Position numbers and translations under genes: made by a program. Under the pieces are notes generated by a model. It did no database searches and was not told where the DNA came from. It was given only the letters and a program-made list of their open reading frames with translations. A stretch of DNA of 64,000 nucleotides. Origin: Lithobates sylvaticus. Its lineage: Eukaryota > Chordata > Amphibia > Anura > Ranidae. The stretch is taken from the NCBI GenBank assembly GCA_028564925.1, contig CM053029.1, forward strand, positions 185,303,786 to 185,367,785. The letters run 5' to 3'. This document shows, one piece after another, positions 1 through 10,404 of the stretch; within the stretch, counting starts at the first letter, position 1, and every line of letters begins with the position of its first letter.

Positions 1-211
1 AGTGTATTTTTTCCCCAAAAAATTGTGTTTGAAAAACTGCTGCGCAAATACTGTGTGACATAAAAAATTACAACGATTGCCATTTTATCCTCCAGGGCCT
101 CTGTTAAAAAAAATATATAATGTTCGGGGGGTTCTTAGTAATTTTATAGCAAAAAATACAGATTTTTACTTGTAAACAAAAAGTGCCAGAAAAGGCTTGG
201 TCCTTAAGTGG
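1..211. mobile_element. Right end of the CCACTTTA-family element (cut by window edge)
   Basis: Closely follows 6690-6885: 'gtaaatactgtgtgaca'-like, 'ccattttat', 'aatatataatgtt', and the end 'ggtccttaagtgg' then TTAA. Confidence 0.8.
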
Positions 212-459
212 TTAAACCGTACCTGAGCACGATCCACCCCCTTGATCCGAATCGTGGCCGAGAACCGTTTAGCGTACTGTGCCTAGGACAACTTGTATGA
301 GGTGGTTTCAGACGCGATTCACTTGTGGCTCGGTACAGTTTGTAGAGTGTGCTTCAGTGTGAGCGCAGACTATGCCTGAGCACAGAAGTCTCCATAGATC
401 GCTAAGCAGAGAGAGTCAGAGATCACTGTGGTCTGGTTGGCAGAGGTGATTATGTACAG
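212..459. other. Unassigned
   Basis: No recognisable feature between the two repeats. Confidence 0.4.
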
Positions 460-461
460 TA

Positions 462-1860
462 AAGCCTCGTACACACGATCGGATTGTTGGCCAACAAAAC
501 CGTGGACTTTTGTCTGAAGGGCGTTGGCCCAAACTTGTCTTGCATACACACGGCCACACAATTGTTGGCCAACAAATACGAACGTAGTGACGTACTACGT
601 TGTTTTTCAGCTCTTTAGCGCCACCCTTTGGGCTCCTTCTGCTAATTTCGTGTTAGTAGGAATTTGGTGAATGTTAATTTGCGCTTTTCATTTCGCGCTT
701 TTCAGTTCATTTCTGAACGGCCGTTCGTCAACCAGCCATGTTGTGGAATCGGAGGAGATAACGTGTTATTTATTATTGGCCTTGGAGTTATTGCTTTGAC
801 ATTATTTTTTTGGTTGAATAATGATTTGATTTGTTAGATTTTCTATATTTTTGGATGCATAGAATGCACTTTTTGGTTAAGTTCTATTGGCAGATAGATG
901 TCTAATTTTATTTGTTTAATTTTTTTTGCACAATAAAAAAATTGTGGAGAATAATACTTGGCTTTTTTGTTTTACTTCAAATGACAGTTTGGGAGTAGGC
1001 AGTTACATTTAAGAAAAAATACAATATAAAATTAACAAGGGACACCAAAAAAAAAACTACAGGGGGTCCCCGACTTACGAACGCCCGACCTACGAACAAC
1101 CCCTACTTACGAACGGGGCGCTGCGGGGACCCTCCGCCATTTTTCGGTGTTTTTCGCCGTCTTTTGGCCGTTCTGCGCATGCGCGGCCATACGGAGCCTC
1201 GGAAAATGCCGGAAATGTCCGTAATTTGCCGCGCATGCGCAGAACGGCATTAGACGGAACATCGGAAATGTCCAGAAATCTCTGTATTTGTCGGTCTGCG
1301 CATGCGCGGCCGACTTACGAACATTTCCGACTTCCGTACAGGCGGGCAGTCCCTAACGAGTTCGTAACTCGGGGACCCCCTGTACAGGATAATGGTGTTG
1401 TGGTAACTTGCCCAAAAAAAAAAAAAAAAAAAAGCATAATAATATTATTCTTGATATCACTAGAAAAAAAAAATGTGTTTGCAATAACTCCATCAGTATC
1501 ACCAGCAAAGCAGCTTTATTATTATCCCATTAGAGAAGAAGAGAATGTGCGCTGCATTTCCAGATTTCATAATATGCCACGTCACGAATGTTAATTCTCC
1601 ATTACAAAAGCTAGTTTACAAGACCGACCGATTCGGGCTTATCCTTGCTTCCAAGCATGCGACAGACTTGTGTACACGCGCTCTGAAAATCCAACAACAC
1701 ACATTTGTCTGCAGAAAATTTTAAAACCTGCTATCCAACATTTGTCCGCGGAAAATCCAACAACAATTGTCCGATGGAGCGTACAAGCGGTCGGATTTAC
1801 CGCCAACAGCCTGTCATCGAACATTTCCCGTCGGAAAGTCCGATCATGTGTACGAGGCTT
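462..1860. mobile_element. TA-flanked fold-back MITE family ('gcctcgtacacacgatcgga'), 1.4 kb
   Basis: Ends AAGCCTCGTACACACGATCG and CGATCATGTGTACGAGGCTT are inverted repeats with TA on each side. No coding capacity beyond short chance frames. Another element (1060-1382) sits inside. Confidence 0.8.
1060..1382. mobile_element. TA-flanked MITE ('cagggggtccccgacttacg') nested in the 462-1860 element
   Basis: Ends CAGGGGGTCCCCGACTTACG and GTTCGTAACTCGGGGACCCC then CTG, flanked by TA (1058-1059, 1383-1384). CpG-rich interior with repeated 'ctgcgcatgcgcggcc'. Confidence 0.85.
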
Positions 1861-2029
1861 TAGTGTGCCCGAGAGCACTTGGTTATAGCGCAGTGTGAGT
1901 GTAGACCAGCCGAGGGAGCAGAAAGCAGAAAGGGGGGACAAACAATGTTCAGTTCAACCTTGCTCATTGTGAGTGCACCCTAAATGGGCACAATATTCCA
2001 CAGACAATCTCGAAAATTACAACCCCCTT

Positions 2030-2338
2030 TTTTATTTGCCATCTGTGTCCCACTGGGGGAATTTCCCTTCACTCCCTGTTCCATAGCCAACACAAGTGAG
2101 AGAAAATTCCTCCAAAGTGAAAGAATGAATAGTTTCTACCAGGGTCCCCAGAACTAGGAAGATTTACCCTCTTCTGATGACACTCCAAAATTTGGAAATT
2201 TTTATTTCACTTTCACTCTCGTGAGAACAATTACCCAGACAAATAAAGAGGATGGATCTCCCTAATAGGGGCACAAGCAGCAATTAAAACCTGACAGGTG
2301 TTCTAAACCCTCTCCATCCTATCCCAAAAAAAATCCAT
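2030..2338. repeat. Ranid dispersed repeat A (reverse orientation)
   Basis: 'accctggtagaaac' reversed, 'ccaaattttggag' reversed and 'cacctgtcaggttttaat' reversed match the order seen at 59480-59900. Also related to 49945-50160 and 43470-43640. Non-coding. Confidence 0.6.
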
Positions 2339-2348
2339 CTCCACTCTA

Positions 2349-2785
2349 AAGCCTTGTACACACAATTGGATTCTCGGCTGGGAATTGTGTGATGACAGAC
2401 TGTTTGCCTAAAATACGACCGTTAGTACGCTCCTTCAGACAATTGTTGTCCAACTTTCCGCCAACAAATGTTGGATGGCAGGCTAGTAAAATTTTGGCGG
2501 ACAACGGTCTGTTGTCAGATTTTCGTATCGTGTGTACAGAAATCCATCACACAAAAGTCCAAAGTCCAAAAGCTCAAAATAAATGCTCACCAAACACGAC
2601 ATTAGCAGAAGGTGCCCAAAGGGTGGCGCTCAAGAGCTGAAATTCCACGTAGTACCTCACTACGTTCGTGTTTGTTGGCCGACAATTGCATGCCGTTAGT
2701 ATGCAAGACAAGTTCCTGGCACATGCCCTTCGGACAAAAGTCTGACGCTCTGTTGGCCAACAATCCGGTCGTGCGCACGAGGCTT
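2349..2785. mobile_element. MITE of the 'gcctcgtacacacgatc' family
   Basis: Ends AAGCCTTGTACACACAATTG and GGTCGTGCGCACGAGGCTT. Interior 'ttgttggccgacaattg' matches the copies at 462-1860 and 55316-55733. Confidence 0.75.
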
Positions 2786-2786
2786 A

Positions 2787-3050
2787 ACATAGGTGCGATT
2801 TGCAAGGTCAAATCGCATGTCAAATCGGAGCCTAGTGCCGGCAATAGGAGTGACCCAGTCGGTGTGACGCCAACTTTGTGGCGCCGTACCGTAGTTCCTG
2901 TACTACTTTTGGCGACTTCGGGGCGATTTCAATAGACATCTGTGCATGAACCCACACAAATGTCTTTCAAGTCGCCCCCCCCCCCCAAAATCGAACTGAA
3001 ATGCGGCTTTGAAATCGTGCAAGCAAAATGCAAAAGTGTATGAGGCCTAA
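2787..3050. repeat. MITE-like repeat joined end to end with its neighbours
   Basis: Runs from 'taacataggtgcgatttgc' to 'gtatgaggcctaag', containing several 'gcgatt' / 'aatcgc' inversions. Its ends abut the MITEs on both sides. Confidence 0.5.
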
Positions 3051-3051
3051 G

Positions 3052-3209
3052 GTTGGATTCACACCTATGCTTTTTTAGTGCTTTTTGCATTTTGCAGATT
3101 TGTACTACAGAACGTGTTCCATAGGAAACCATGGTAAATGGACTGTAGTGCAAATCTGGAAAATGCAAAAAGCACTACAAATGCATAGGTGTGAATCCAG
3201 CCTTAAACT
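3052..3209. mobile_element. 158-bp palindromic MITE
   Basis: GGATTCACACCTATGC...GCATAGGTGTGAATCC with a near-complete palindrome ('agtgctttttgcattttgca' on both arms). A near-identical copy is at 24168-24323 and a diverged one at 3604-3852. The terminal segment is partly repeated at 3210-3232. Confidence 0.88.
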
Positions 3210-3603
3210 GCATAGGTGTGAATCCAGCCTCAAGAGTGATCATCAAACGATCACTTTTCTGAGGACATTTGAAAGACAGTGAGAAGACGTTAGGTAGCTG
3301 CATCACTACCTGTTTTAACCGCTAAACGGTCATCAAATAATAGCAGCCGGCAACTCCATAACTTGAGTGCTGTGAACAAGGCTTATCGCCGAAAATAGTC
3401 TGCTGCTGACTCTACTCACTGTGAAGGCTTGAAACTAAATACGCTTGAAGATATGGAGTTGCCGGCTGCTTTTATTCGATGACTGTTTGTCTATTGGTGT
3501 GTGGGAGGACACCTCAGCTTGGGCACCCTGACTGCAAACTTCCAAAGTAAGACATTGTTTCCCACTGTTCTGAGCCATACAATCTTTGATCATTTCATCC
3601 GCT
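3210..3603. other. Unassigned, inverted-repeat rich
   Basis: Contains 'agccggcaactccata' (3346) and its reverse complement 'tatggagttgccggct' (3453), about 120 bp apart, so probably another fold-back MITE (about 3290-3500). No gene. Confidence 0.45.
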
Positions 3604-3852
3604 AAGGCCTGGTTTACATCTATGCATTTTTTTTTTTGTGCGTTTTCAGTTTTGCAGAAACACACTACAGTCCATTTAACATGGTTTCCTATGGATGTAG
3701 TTCACATCTGTGCATTTTATGGAGAGGGCCAGAAGCTTTTTTTTCTGTTTTTTGATTCCATAGACTTCAATGGATAAAAAGCGTGTATTGAAAAACGCAA
3801 AATGCACCTGCAATTTGCAAACTGCAACTTGCATAGGTGTGAATCAGGCCTA
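3604..3852. mobile_element. Palindromic MITE, diverged relative of 3052-3209
   Basis: Ends AAGGCCTGGTTTACATCTATGC and GCATAGGTGTGAATCAGGCCT are inverted repeats; interior is T-rich with 'catttaacatggtttcctat' shared with 24168-24323. Confidence 0.78.
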
Positions 3853-3853
3853 A

Positions 3854-4920
3854 AATACAGCGCCATGGGCGCATTTGTACTACCCACCAAATGAAAATGG
3901 GGGGGGGGGGGGGATCATTTTTGCCATGGTATGTTATACAGCTGCCTTTGCAGCTTATTAGGGGTGTTAAAAATGCTGCTCAGCCATCGTATCGTCCCCA
4001 ACAGCAAATTGAATCTAAGTCTACAGCAAAGAGGGAGACAAAATGTAACAGGTCAAGGCCCACTTTACATGGGCATTCCATTAGTCCATCTTTGACTCGT
4101 GATAAGACGGATCGAAAATGAACTGCAATTTATCACTATGGGCAGCTGGATTTCAGTGGATGTGCGTCCATTTACATCCGTGCCCATTCAGGTTTGTCGG
4201 ACAGGACGCAAGGCGTTTGCATCCAGAGCTGACTGGATGTAGGCAGATATAGGAAGACACGGGGGGGGGGGGGGGGTGGCTGCCTGTACGGGGTCCATTT
4301 TACTCCATAACAAGGTGGTGGATAAAAAAAAAAAAAAAATTCTAATCCAGGGGGTCAGTCTAAAATCCCCTGCTGAGACAAAGTGGAAGCTGCGCATGTG
4401 GAAACAGCCTTATATGTTAAAATGTGTGCTACCATCAGGAATAAAAGTACAGAAGTCATTTTTTCTGATGATAAATAATAGGAAGGTGAAAATATATTCT
4501 AGATTTTCATGTAAAGCTGACTTAATGTATACAGTTACTTTTTTTGTCCGCTAAATAAAGTTCATTCAGTACGGTCTAGGGTTTAAATCTGTACAAAATG
4601 CCACATAACACACAGATCGGCAAAAAAAAAAAAAGTAAAAAAAGAAAACAAAAAGGCCAACAGTGCCACCTGCTGGTATAAACAAGTTATTCACATTGAA
4701 CTCATGAAGTACGTGCTTCCGGATTTAGCCCCATTAAAGCTCCTCTTCAATGATAATCCACGTTTTCTTAATAACATGTGTCACTGGGCATTGATTTAAG
4801 ATTTGTTATATTACGGGGAACATCAGGAAATTTTGCCTAAGCAGTACCCTGAAAACTGTACCTTTTGACTAGAATTTCTCCATATTTGAAAAAGCAGTGC
4901 ACTTCCTAGTATAAGAGTGT
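3854..4920. other. Unassigned, low-complexity runs
   Basis: G12 and G17 runs near 3900 and 4261, an A15 run near 4325, otherwise no recognisable gene or repeat boundary. Includes 'gccacctgctggt' near 4665, a motif common in repeats. Confidence 0.4.
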
Positions 4921-5230
4921 GCCTAGGCACCCCTATGCCTAAGGCCTGAAAACTGTATATCTGCAGTGTGAGATTTAAGGCACTGCTGCCTCTGAGTGCT
5001 AGTCTCAGGAGATTTGGTGATGTCACCACTGCACTGCTCACTCTTTCTCCTTGCTGGAGGCTCTGACATGAGCAAGCAATCCCCACCTCTACCAAGATGG
5101 CCTCCTCCACCAATACAGAACAAGACATGGTATGTCAGTAATGGAGATAGATCAGTTGCGGGGAGACCCCAGGAAACATTACTGACAAGACCTTTGTGTC
5201 AGGGCTGGGCTCAGTCCTTCCTTCTCTGAG
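4920..5230. repeat. Dispersed repeat, inverted relative of 9780-9975
   Basis: Shares, in opposite orientation, 'atgtcagagccttcagcaagg'-type sequence, 'tagtgacatca' and 'gaggcagcca' with 9780-9975. No coding content. Confidence 0.5.
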
Positions 5231-5818
5231 TTGGCCGCTCAGTTGTCGGCTAATTGCCAGCTCCTATCTCTCCACAGCTACTCAGCTGTTGATGATATCC
5301 TGCTCGTCAGTCCTGCCTACTTAAGCCGTCCAGTCCAGAGGAGCTCTGCTTTCGCCTTAGTCACATCACAGAAATCTCCTGCGATCCTGTTCAAGACTTG
5401 CTTTGCTGACATTCCTTCTGGCTCCAGATCCTGCTTGCTGTTCCACTACACTATTTCCTGACTTCTGGCTTGGCTGACTATCCACTCCAGTTACTGAACT
5501 TTGGCTGTGTTTTGACTATGTTTGTTCTTTTTACCGTTATTATTAAACAAGTGTGATTTAACTGTACTTCTGTCTCGGCCTGATTTCATTTTTATGACAC
5601 TTTACTCTTTGCCTGTCCTTTGGGCACAGAATTCCAAAATGATTTCCTCCTTAAAGAAGCACCTGAAGTCAGTTAGTCTCTAGGAGCCAATGAGCAGTTT
5701 CTTGTACTAAATACAAATAAAACAAGTTAAAAATACAATATTTTAGGTCCATGAACTGCCTGGCTCCTATATTAGCCAAGCCCTGATTAAAAGCCCAATT
5801 GAAGCACCACACTTTGGG
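5231..5818. other. Unassigned
   Basis: No gene, repeat boundary or regulatory site could be supported here. Short open frames look like chance. Confidence 0.4.
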
Positions 5819-6994
5819 ACCGATTTACTAAAGTGCACTTTGCAAGAGCAGTTGCTCCAGAGCTAAGTAAATTAGGAGGAGCTCTGTTGACTTCCATCGT
5901 CCAATCATGTGCAAGCAAAAACATTATTTTTTTTACCACTTTACGACCAGCGCACAACGACGTACGTCCCTTTTTTGAAGAGGGATATCTCGGTAACGGC
6001 AGCAGCTGCTGCCACAACCAAGATATCCATCTCTTCAGGCGCCGTGTTTACGATAATGGTGGTCTCCGCAACGGATTCGCCACGAGATCACCGTTGTCGG
6101 CGGAGGGAGAGGTGCCCCCACCCCTCCCGCCGCTCTCCCGCGCCCTCCGCCGCTTACTGGAGCCGTCGGTAGCGGCGGAGGCGATCGGGTCCTTCACACT
6201 GAGGGGTATGGAGACGAGTGAGACTAAGATGGCCCCCACCCATCTCTATACCATAGCAGGGCAGAAGCGACGTCAAAATCCCATACCTCTTAAAGGAACA
6301 TTTTTTCAATGTCAGCCTTTTTTTTTTTTTTTTTTTTCCAAATATGAGATCTGAGGACTTTTTGACCCCATATCTCATATTTAAGAGGACCTGTCATGCT
6401 TTTTTTTTTTTTACAAGGGATGTTTACATCGCGCGCAGAAGCGAACGCATACGTGAGTAGCGCCCACATATGAAAACGGTGGTCAATCCACACATGTGAT
6501 GTATCGCCGCGATCGGTAGAGCGAGAGGAATAATTATAGCCCTAGACCTCCTCTGTAACGCAAAACATGCAACCTGTAGAATTTTTTAAACCCAATTTTT
6601 TTTTTTTTTTAAAACAGGCAATTTTGTAAAAATAAATAAACTCAAATAAAAAAAATTGGACTAACTTTACTGTTGTTTTATTTTTTTTAAAGTGCGCTTG
6701 TAAGACCACTGCGTAAATACGGTGTGAAAAAAAGTATTGCACGACCGCCATTTTATTCTCTATGGTGTTATAAAAAAAAACAATATATAATGTTTGGGGG
6801 TTCTAAGTAATTTTCTAGCAAAAAAAAAAAACAGTTTTAAACATGTAAACACCTAAAATCCAAAACGAGGCTGGTCTTAAAGTGGTTAAAGTGAAGCTTT
6901 ACCTCATTTACTAAGCTCTGGAGCAACTTCCCTTGCATAGTGCAACTACACTTTGCAAAGTGCACAGTCTATTTGCCTTTAGTAAATCAACCCC
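5819..6994. mobile_element. MITE ('ggttgatttactaaaggcaa') split by another element
   Basis: Left 'gatttactaaagtgcacttt' and right 'agtaaatcaacccc' ends are inverted. An uninterrupted copy exists at 49289-49562, which shows that 5936-6885 is a later insertion. Confidence 0.82.
5936..6885. mobile_element. 950-bp element with CCACTTTA ends and TTA target duplication
   Basis: Flanked by TTA (5933-5935, 6886-6888), ends CCACTTTACGACCAGCG and CGAGGCTGGTCTTAAAGTGG. GC-rich left half and T/A-rich right half, non-coding. Family members: 1-211 (right end), 47075-47290 (right end, reversed), 30340-31400 (interior, reversed). Confidence 0.82.
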
Positions 6995-7344
6995 ATGATG
7001 TCTTTATAGCTCTGCACCTCTGCATGTTATAGTTTGTGGCTGAATATTGCTCTTTGTGTGCTTCACATTTAAAAATAGCTGCTCACAAATATAGGTGCTG
7101 CCAAAAACTGATTACATGAAGTCGTGATTGTGAAGAGTGGGAGGTTTTTCTTTGGGAAGATAAAACGTATAAAAGTCCAGTAAAGAGACACTGTTACATT
7201 TTTCTTCGGCTGCACGTGTTTTCAAAGTGTAAACTAATTTTTGCTAAAAATTCCATAAAAATAAAAAATTTTAAGTAAGTTTGCTATTTTGTGTTGGGCC
7301 GTATTCATAGCCGTCTTGGGCCGCAGGTTGGACACCTCTGAATT
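6995..7344. other. Unassigned; possible hAT end near 7345
   Basis: 7290-7343 ('ggccgtattcatagcc', 'gggccgcaggttggacacc') looks like one end of a hAT MITE, with no partner found. The rest is unassigned. Confidence 0.3.
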
Positions 7345-8091
7345 AAAGCCTATCTAAACCCAATAATGTAAATGTCAAATATTGAAGCTTCCTAGTCTTT
7401 AGATGTGGTGGCTATATTAATTTTTTTTCTCTTTATTTCCACCTGGTAATCTTGTGAATCTCTCCATGGTGTATATCCAGCAAAAACTTTTTAGTTTTTA
7501 GTTTTGGAGAGAGTAAGGAGGGATTAAAACCCCTGTCAGATTTTTTTCCTGCTATCTGGGGCTCTATTAGAGAGACGTCACCCCGCTTACTATCATAGGT
7601 TATACTATCGATAATGGTTTCACCAGACAAGGAGTGAGGGATAATCTTAAACAAAGACACCGACAGCAATAAAAAATCTGATAGGGGTTCTAGTCTACTG
7701 AAAAAAAAAAAAATTTGATTTCAGTTTGTGTTGCTTTTGGAGATTTCCTCTTATTTCTAGTTCAGTGAATCCAAAGTCACCAGGATAGTGAGTGATAGGA
7801 TATCTCTCAAAGGGAACCCCCGAATAACAGCAAAGACAGGAGGTCTAATCCATCTATATGCTATCTAAGCCCAAAAAAATAAAAAAATTAGGTAGGCATA
7901 TACTTTAACATCTATTTTTGTACTTCAAGTGGGCTTTAGACCTTGCTTCTTCTGTTCTTTAAGTCACAGAGTTTTGTTCCCTTTAAAGCCTAATATCTTG
8001 ACCTGTCCAAGGATCCAAGATTATCAAAAGAGCTATAAATACCCACTAGTACAAGTATATGGTACTTTTGCAAATTAAAGTCTGCTGGGTA
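7345..8091. other. 3' flank / presumptive 3' UTR, partly dispersed repeat
   Basis: Between the receptor stop and about 7345. 7345-7720 resembles a ranid dispersed repeat (shared motif with 54870-55015 and with the repeats near 59500 and 49950). 7720-8091 looks unique and may be genuine 3' UTR. No reading frame of note. Confidence 0.35.
7432..7437 (-). terminator. Candidate poly(A) signal AATAAA downstream of the receptor stop codon
   Basis: TTTATT on the plus strand reads AATAAA on the gene strand, about 655 nt after the stop. It lies within a dispersed repeat (7345-7720), and other A/T-rich hexamers occur nearby, so this is only one candidate for the 3' end. Confidence 0.2.
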
Positions 8092-8645
8092 TTATCTAAA
8101 GTGAATAGAGTCCTGCCCTACAACCAGACTGGGGTTGGCTTTAGACCCACTGTAGTCTTGTGTTGTATTGTCGGTCCCATGCCCATTATAGTCTGAAGCC
8201 CCCGGGAAAATGAAGACACTGGGTGATTTGTCCTGCAGATTGGATTCTGAAGTCTGTGTTTGATCCAAGTCTACAGGGATATAAGATTGCTTCCAGTCTC
8301 GAGAACTGTTCTCTTTTCTGGGTGACCTGCTCCTGTAGCTTGGGCTTGGAGTGATAGATGTCACTGTCCTCTGGCTACCATTTATAAAGTGTTTGTCATC
8401 CATGGACTCCTTCCGTGACTGGATTAAGGTGCTGGTACTGCTTCGAGGTCGGTACTGGGATCTGCGCAAAGCAGACTGCCTTCTGCTGTTCCCCCACTGA
8501 CACCTTAAAATTTGGATGAAGGCTCTTTTGAACTCTTTGCTGGAGCAGGGGTAGATGACTGGGTTGATGCAGCTGTTGAAGTAGCCAAGCCAAAAGATTA
8601 CTTTCTGCACTGTTTCTGGAGGTTCTAACTGCTTGAAGATCGAAC
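8092..8645 (-). CDS. ADRA1B: Alpha-1 adrenergic receptor, coding exon 2 (TM6 end, TM7, C-tail)
   Basis: The acceptor is a pyrimidine-rich tract ending in TTGCAG at 8646, and the exon opens with GT, completing the split Gly codon of exon 1 (LPLG then SIFKQL; phase 1). Joined to exon 1 it adds 184 residues for a total of 503, close to the 515-520 of mammalian ADRA1B. The sequence shows the third extracellular loop, TM7 with [13 protein letters not shown] (the NPxxY motif), helix 8 (KEFKRAF) and one Cys (ILRCQ) in the usual palmitoylation region. The tail has SRKESMDD and GSQRT followed by SPSYRSR, matching the ADRA1B tail pattern SRKDSLDD / GSQRT / SPSPGY rather than 1A or 1D. It is Ser/Thr rich, as expected for phosphorylation and arrestin control. 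The stop is TAA at 8092-8094. No frame damage is visible. Confidence 0.93.
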
Positions 8646-8747
8646 CTGCAAGTAAGTAAAGATATAAAGTCATGAAATGAAAACACTAGTTTTATGGAAA
8701 TTAAGGGTATCGTTTTAGAAGAATCAAATCACTAAATACACACAATT

Positions 8748-9243
8748 AAAGTGACATTAAAGGCTATGCTTTAATAAAAAAAAACAACTAACATGTTATA
8801 CTTTCCTGCTCTGTACAGTTGTTTTGCACAGAGCAGCCCGGATCCTCCTCTTTTTGGGTCCCCCACTGGCTCTCCTAGCCCCTCCCTCCTGCCAAGTGCC
8901 CCAACAGCAAGCAGCTTGGTCTGGGAGCACCTGAGCATGCTCGATCCCAGCCGCTCCTCTGTCTGTCAATTCAGACACAGAGCCATGGCTTGGCCCTGCC
9001 CCTCCTTCTCCTTATTGATGCACTGACTTTGATTGACAGCCTATGGCACCCACTGGCATCTCAGCTTATGAGGAGGTAGAGTCCCCAGAGAGCCGAGGCT
9101 CCCATGCACATCGCTGGATTGAAATGGGGCTCAGGTAAGTATTAGGGGGGCTGGGGAAAACTTCTGCACACAGACGTTTTTTTTTATCTTAATGCATAGA
9201 ATGCATTACAGTAAAAAACCTTCTGCCTATAGAACCACTTTAA
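8748..9243. mobile_element. MITE ('taaagtg...cactttaa') with 'cagagcaggtaagtat' interior
   Basis: Ends TTAAAGTGACATTAAAGGC and AGAACCACTTTAA. Contains 'gctctgtacagttgttttgc', which recurs reversed in the copy at 38267-38780. Confidence 0.65.
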
Positions 9244-9361
9244 CTTTAAAGAGGAGCTGAACTATAGAAGTTGTGCCCAAAAAAGGCAGACAGAAGACAA
9301 AGGACAAACCACCGGTATTGCCTGTGGTTTCCCTACAGCTGATCTTACCTCAATACTGACT

Positions 9362-9766
9362 TAAGCTACTTTCACACTGAGGCACTTTACAGGCGCTACA
9401 TCGCTAAAAATAGCGCCTGCATAGCGCCTGTAAAGAGCCTCTCCTGTCTCTCCAGTGTGAAAGCCTGAGTGCTTTCACACTGGAGCGGTGCGCTTGCAGG
9501 ATGGTAAAAAAAAAGTCCTGCAAGCCGCATATTTTCAGCGCTGTAGGAGCGGTGTATACACTGCTCCTACAGCGCCCCTGCCCATTGAAAACAATGGGGC
9601 AGCACCACCAAACTGCCGGCAAAGCGGAGCTGCAGCAGCGCTTTGCGGGCGGTTTTAACCCTTTTAACGATAGCAGTCCAATAGTGCAGATAAAACGACA
9701 GTAAAGCGGCACTAAAAATAGTGACGCTTTACCATCGACGCCCGCCCCAGTGTGAAAGTAGCCTTA
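9362..9766. mobile_element. Fold-back MITE ('ctttcacactgag...cagtgtgaaagta')
   Basis: Inverted ends TAAGCTACTTTCACACTG and CAGTGTGAAAGTAGCCTTA. Interior 'cactggagcggtgc' and 'tgcaggatggtaaaaa' match 57684-57942; related short copies at 49011-49282 and 58000-58170. Confidence 0.82.
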
Positions 9767-10259
9767 TCATAGCTTGCTCTGCACTGTGTCTCTGTGTGGA
9801 GGTGGCCATATTGGTGGAGGCAGGGAATTGCTTCCTCATGTCAGAGCCTTCAGCAAGGAGAACATTGAGCAGCACAGTAGTGACATCAGTAAACCTCACT
9901 CCAAAACTCCTCAGGCTTGCAGCCAGAGGCAGCCATCGCTATAGATCTCTCACTGCAAATATAGGGTTATTGGGCTTTAAGCCGGGCATAGATGGTGCAA
10001 TTTTCTTTCGCATTCAACACAGTCAGTGTTGATGGGGGAATCCCTCCCGTGGAGCAATTGTGTTCTCCCAGCGGGGGGGGGGGGGGGGGGGGGGGGGCAG
10101 AACACAGTGATTACTGCTATCGAATATAATAGCCACTAACAAGAATCGTGTGTAAAATTTAATTTCACATACCGGCAAGTGTAAGGCTATTTTGCAGTAG
10201 AAATACTAGACAAAAGGTCGATTTTTTTCAAACTAATGCTTAGGTGCAAATAACATAGC
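9767..10259. repeat. Repeat fragments and a long G tract before the LINE
   Basis: 9780-9975 is a dispersed repeat (inverted relative at 4920-5230). 9978-10140 is a piece of the 'ggctggccatag' MITE family. A G run of about 27 lies at 10070-10096. 10200-10259 is the LINE target sequence. Confidence 0.5.
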
Positions 10260-10404
10260 AAAACTTAAATCTCATAGAGAGATCGACCGGGAGGGAGGGG
10301 AGGGAGGAGGGGGGAGGGGGGAGGAGGGGGGGGGGGAGGAGGGGCCTTGCAGTAACAAATTTAAGGAAAAGAGGTGAAGTAATCCAGAGCATGAGTCAGT
10401 TAGT

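Noticed and set aside
5833-6354. 173-codon open frame
   Set aside because: It crosses the junction of two MITEs and is GC-rich non-coding transposon sequence.
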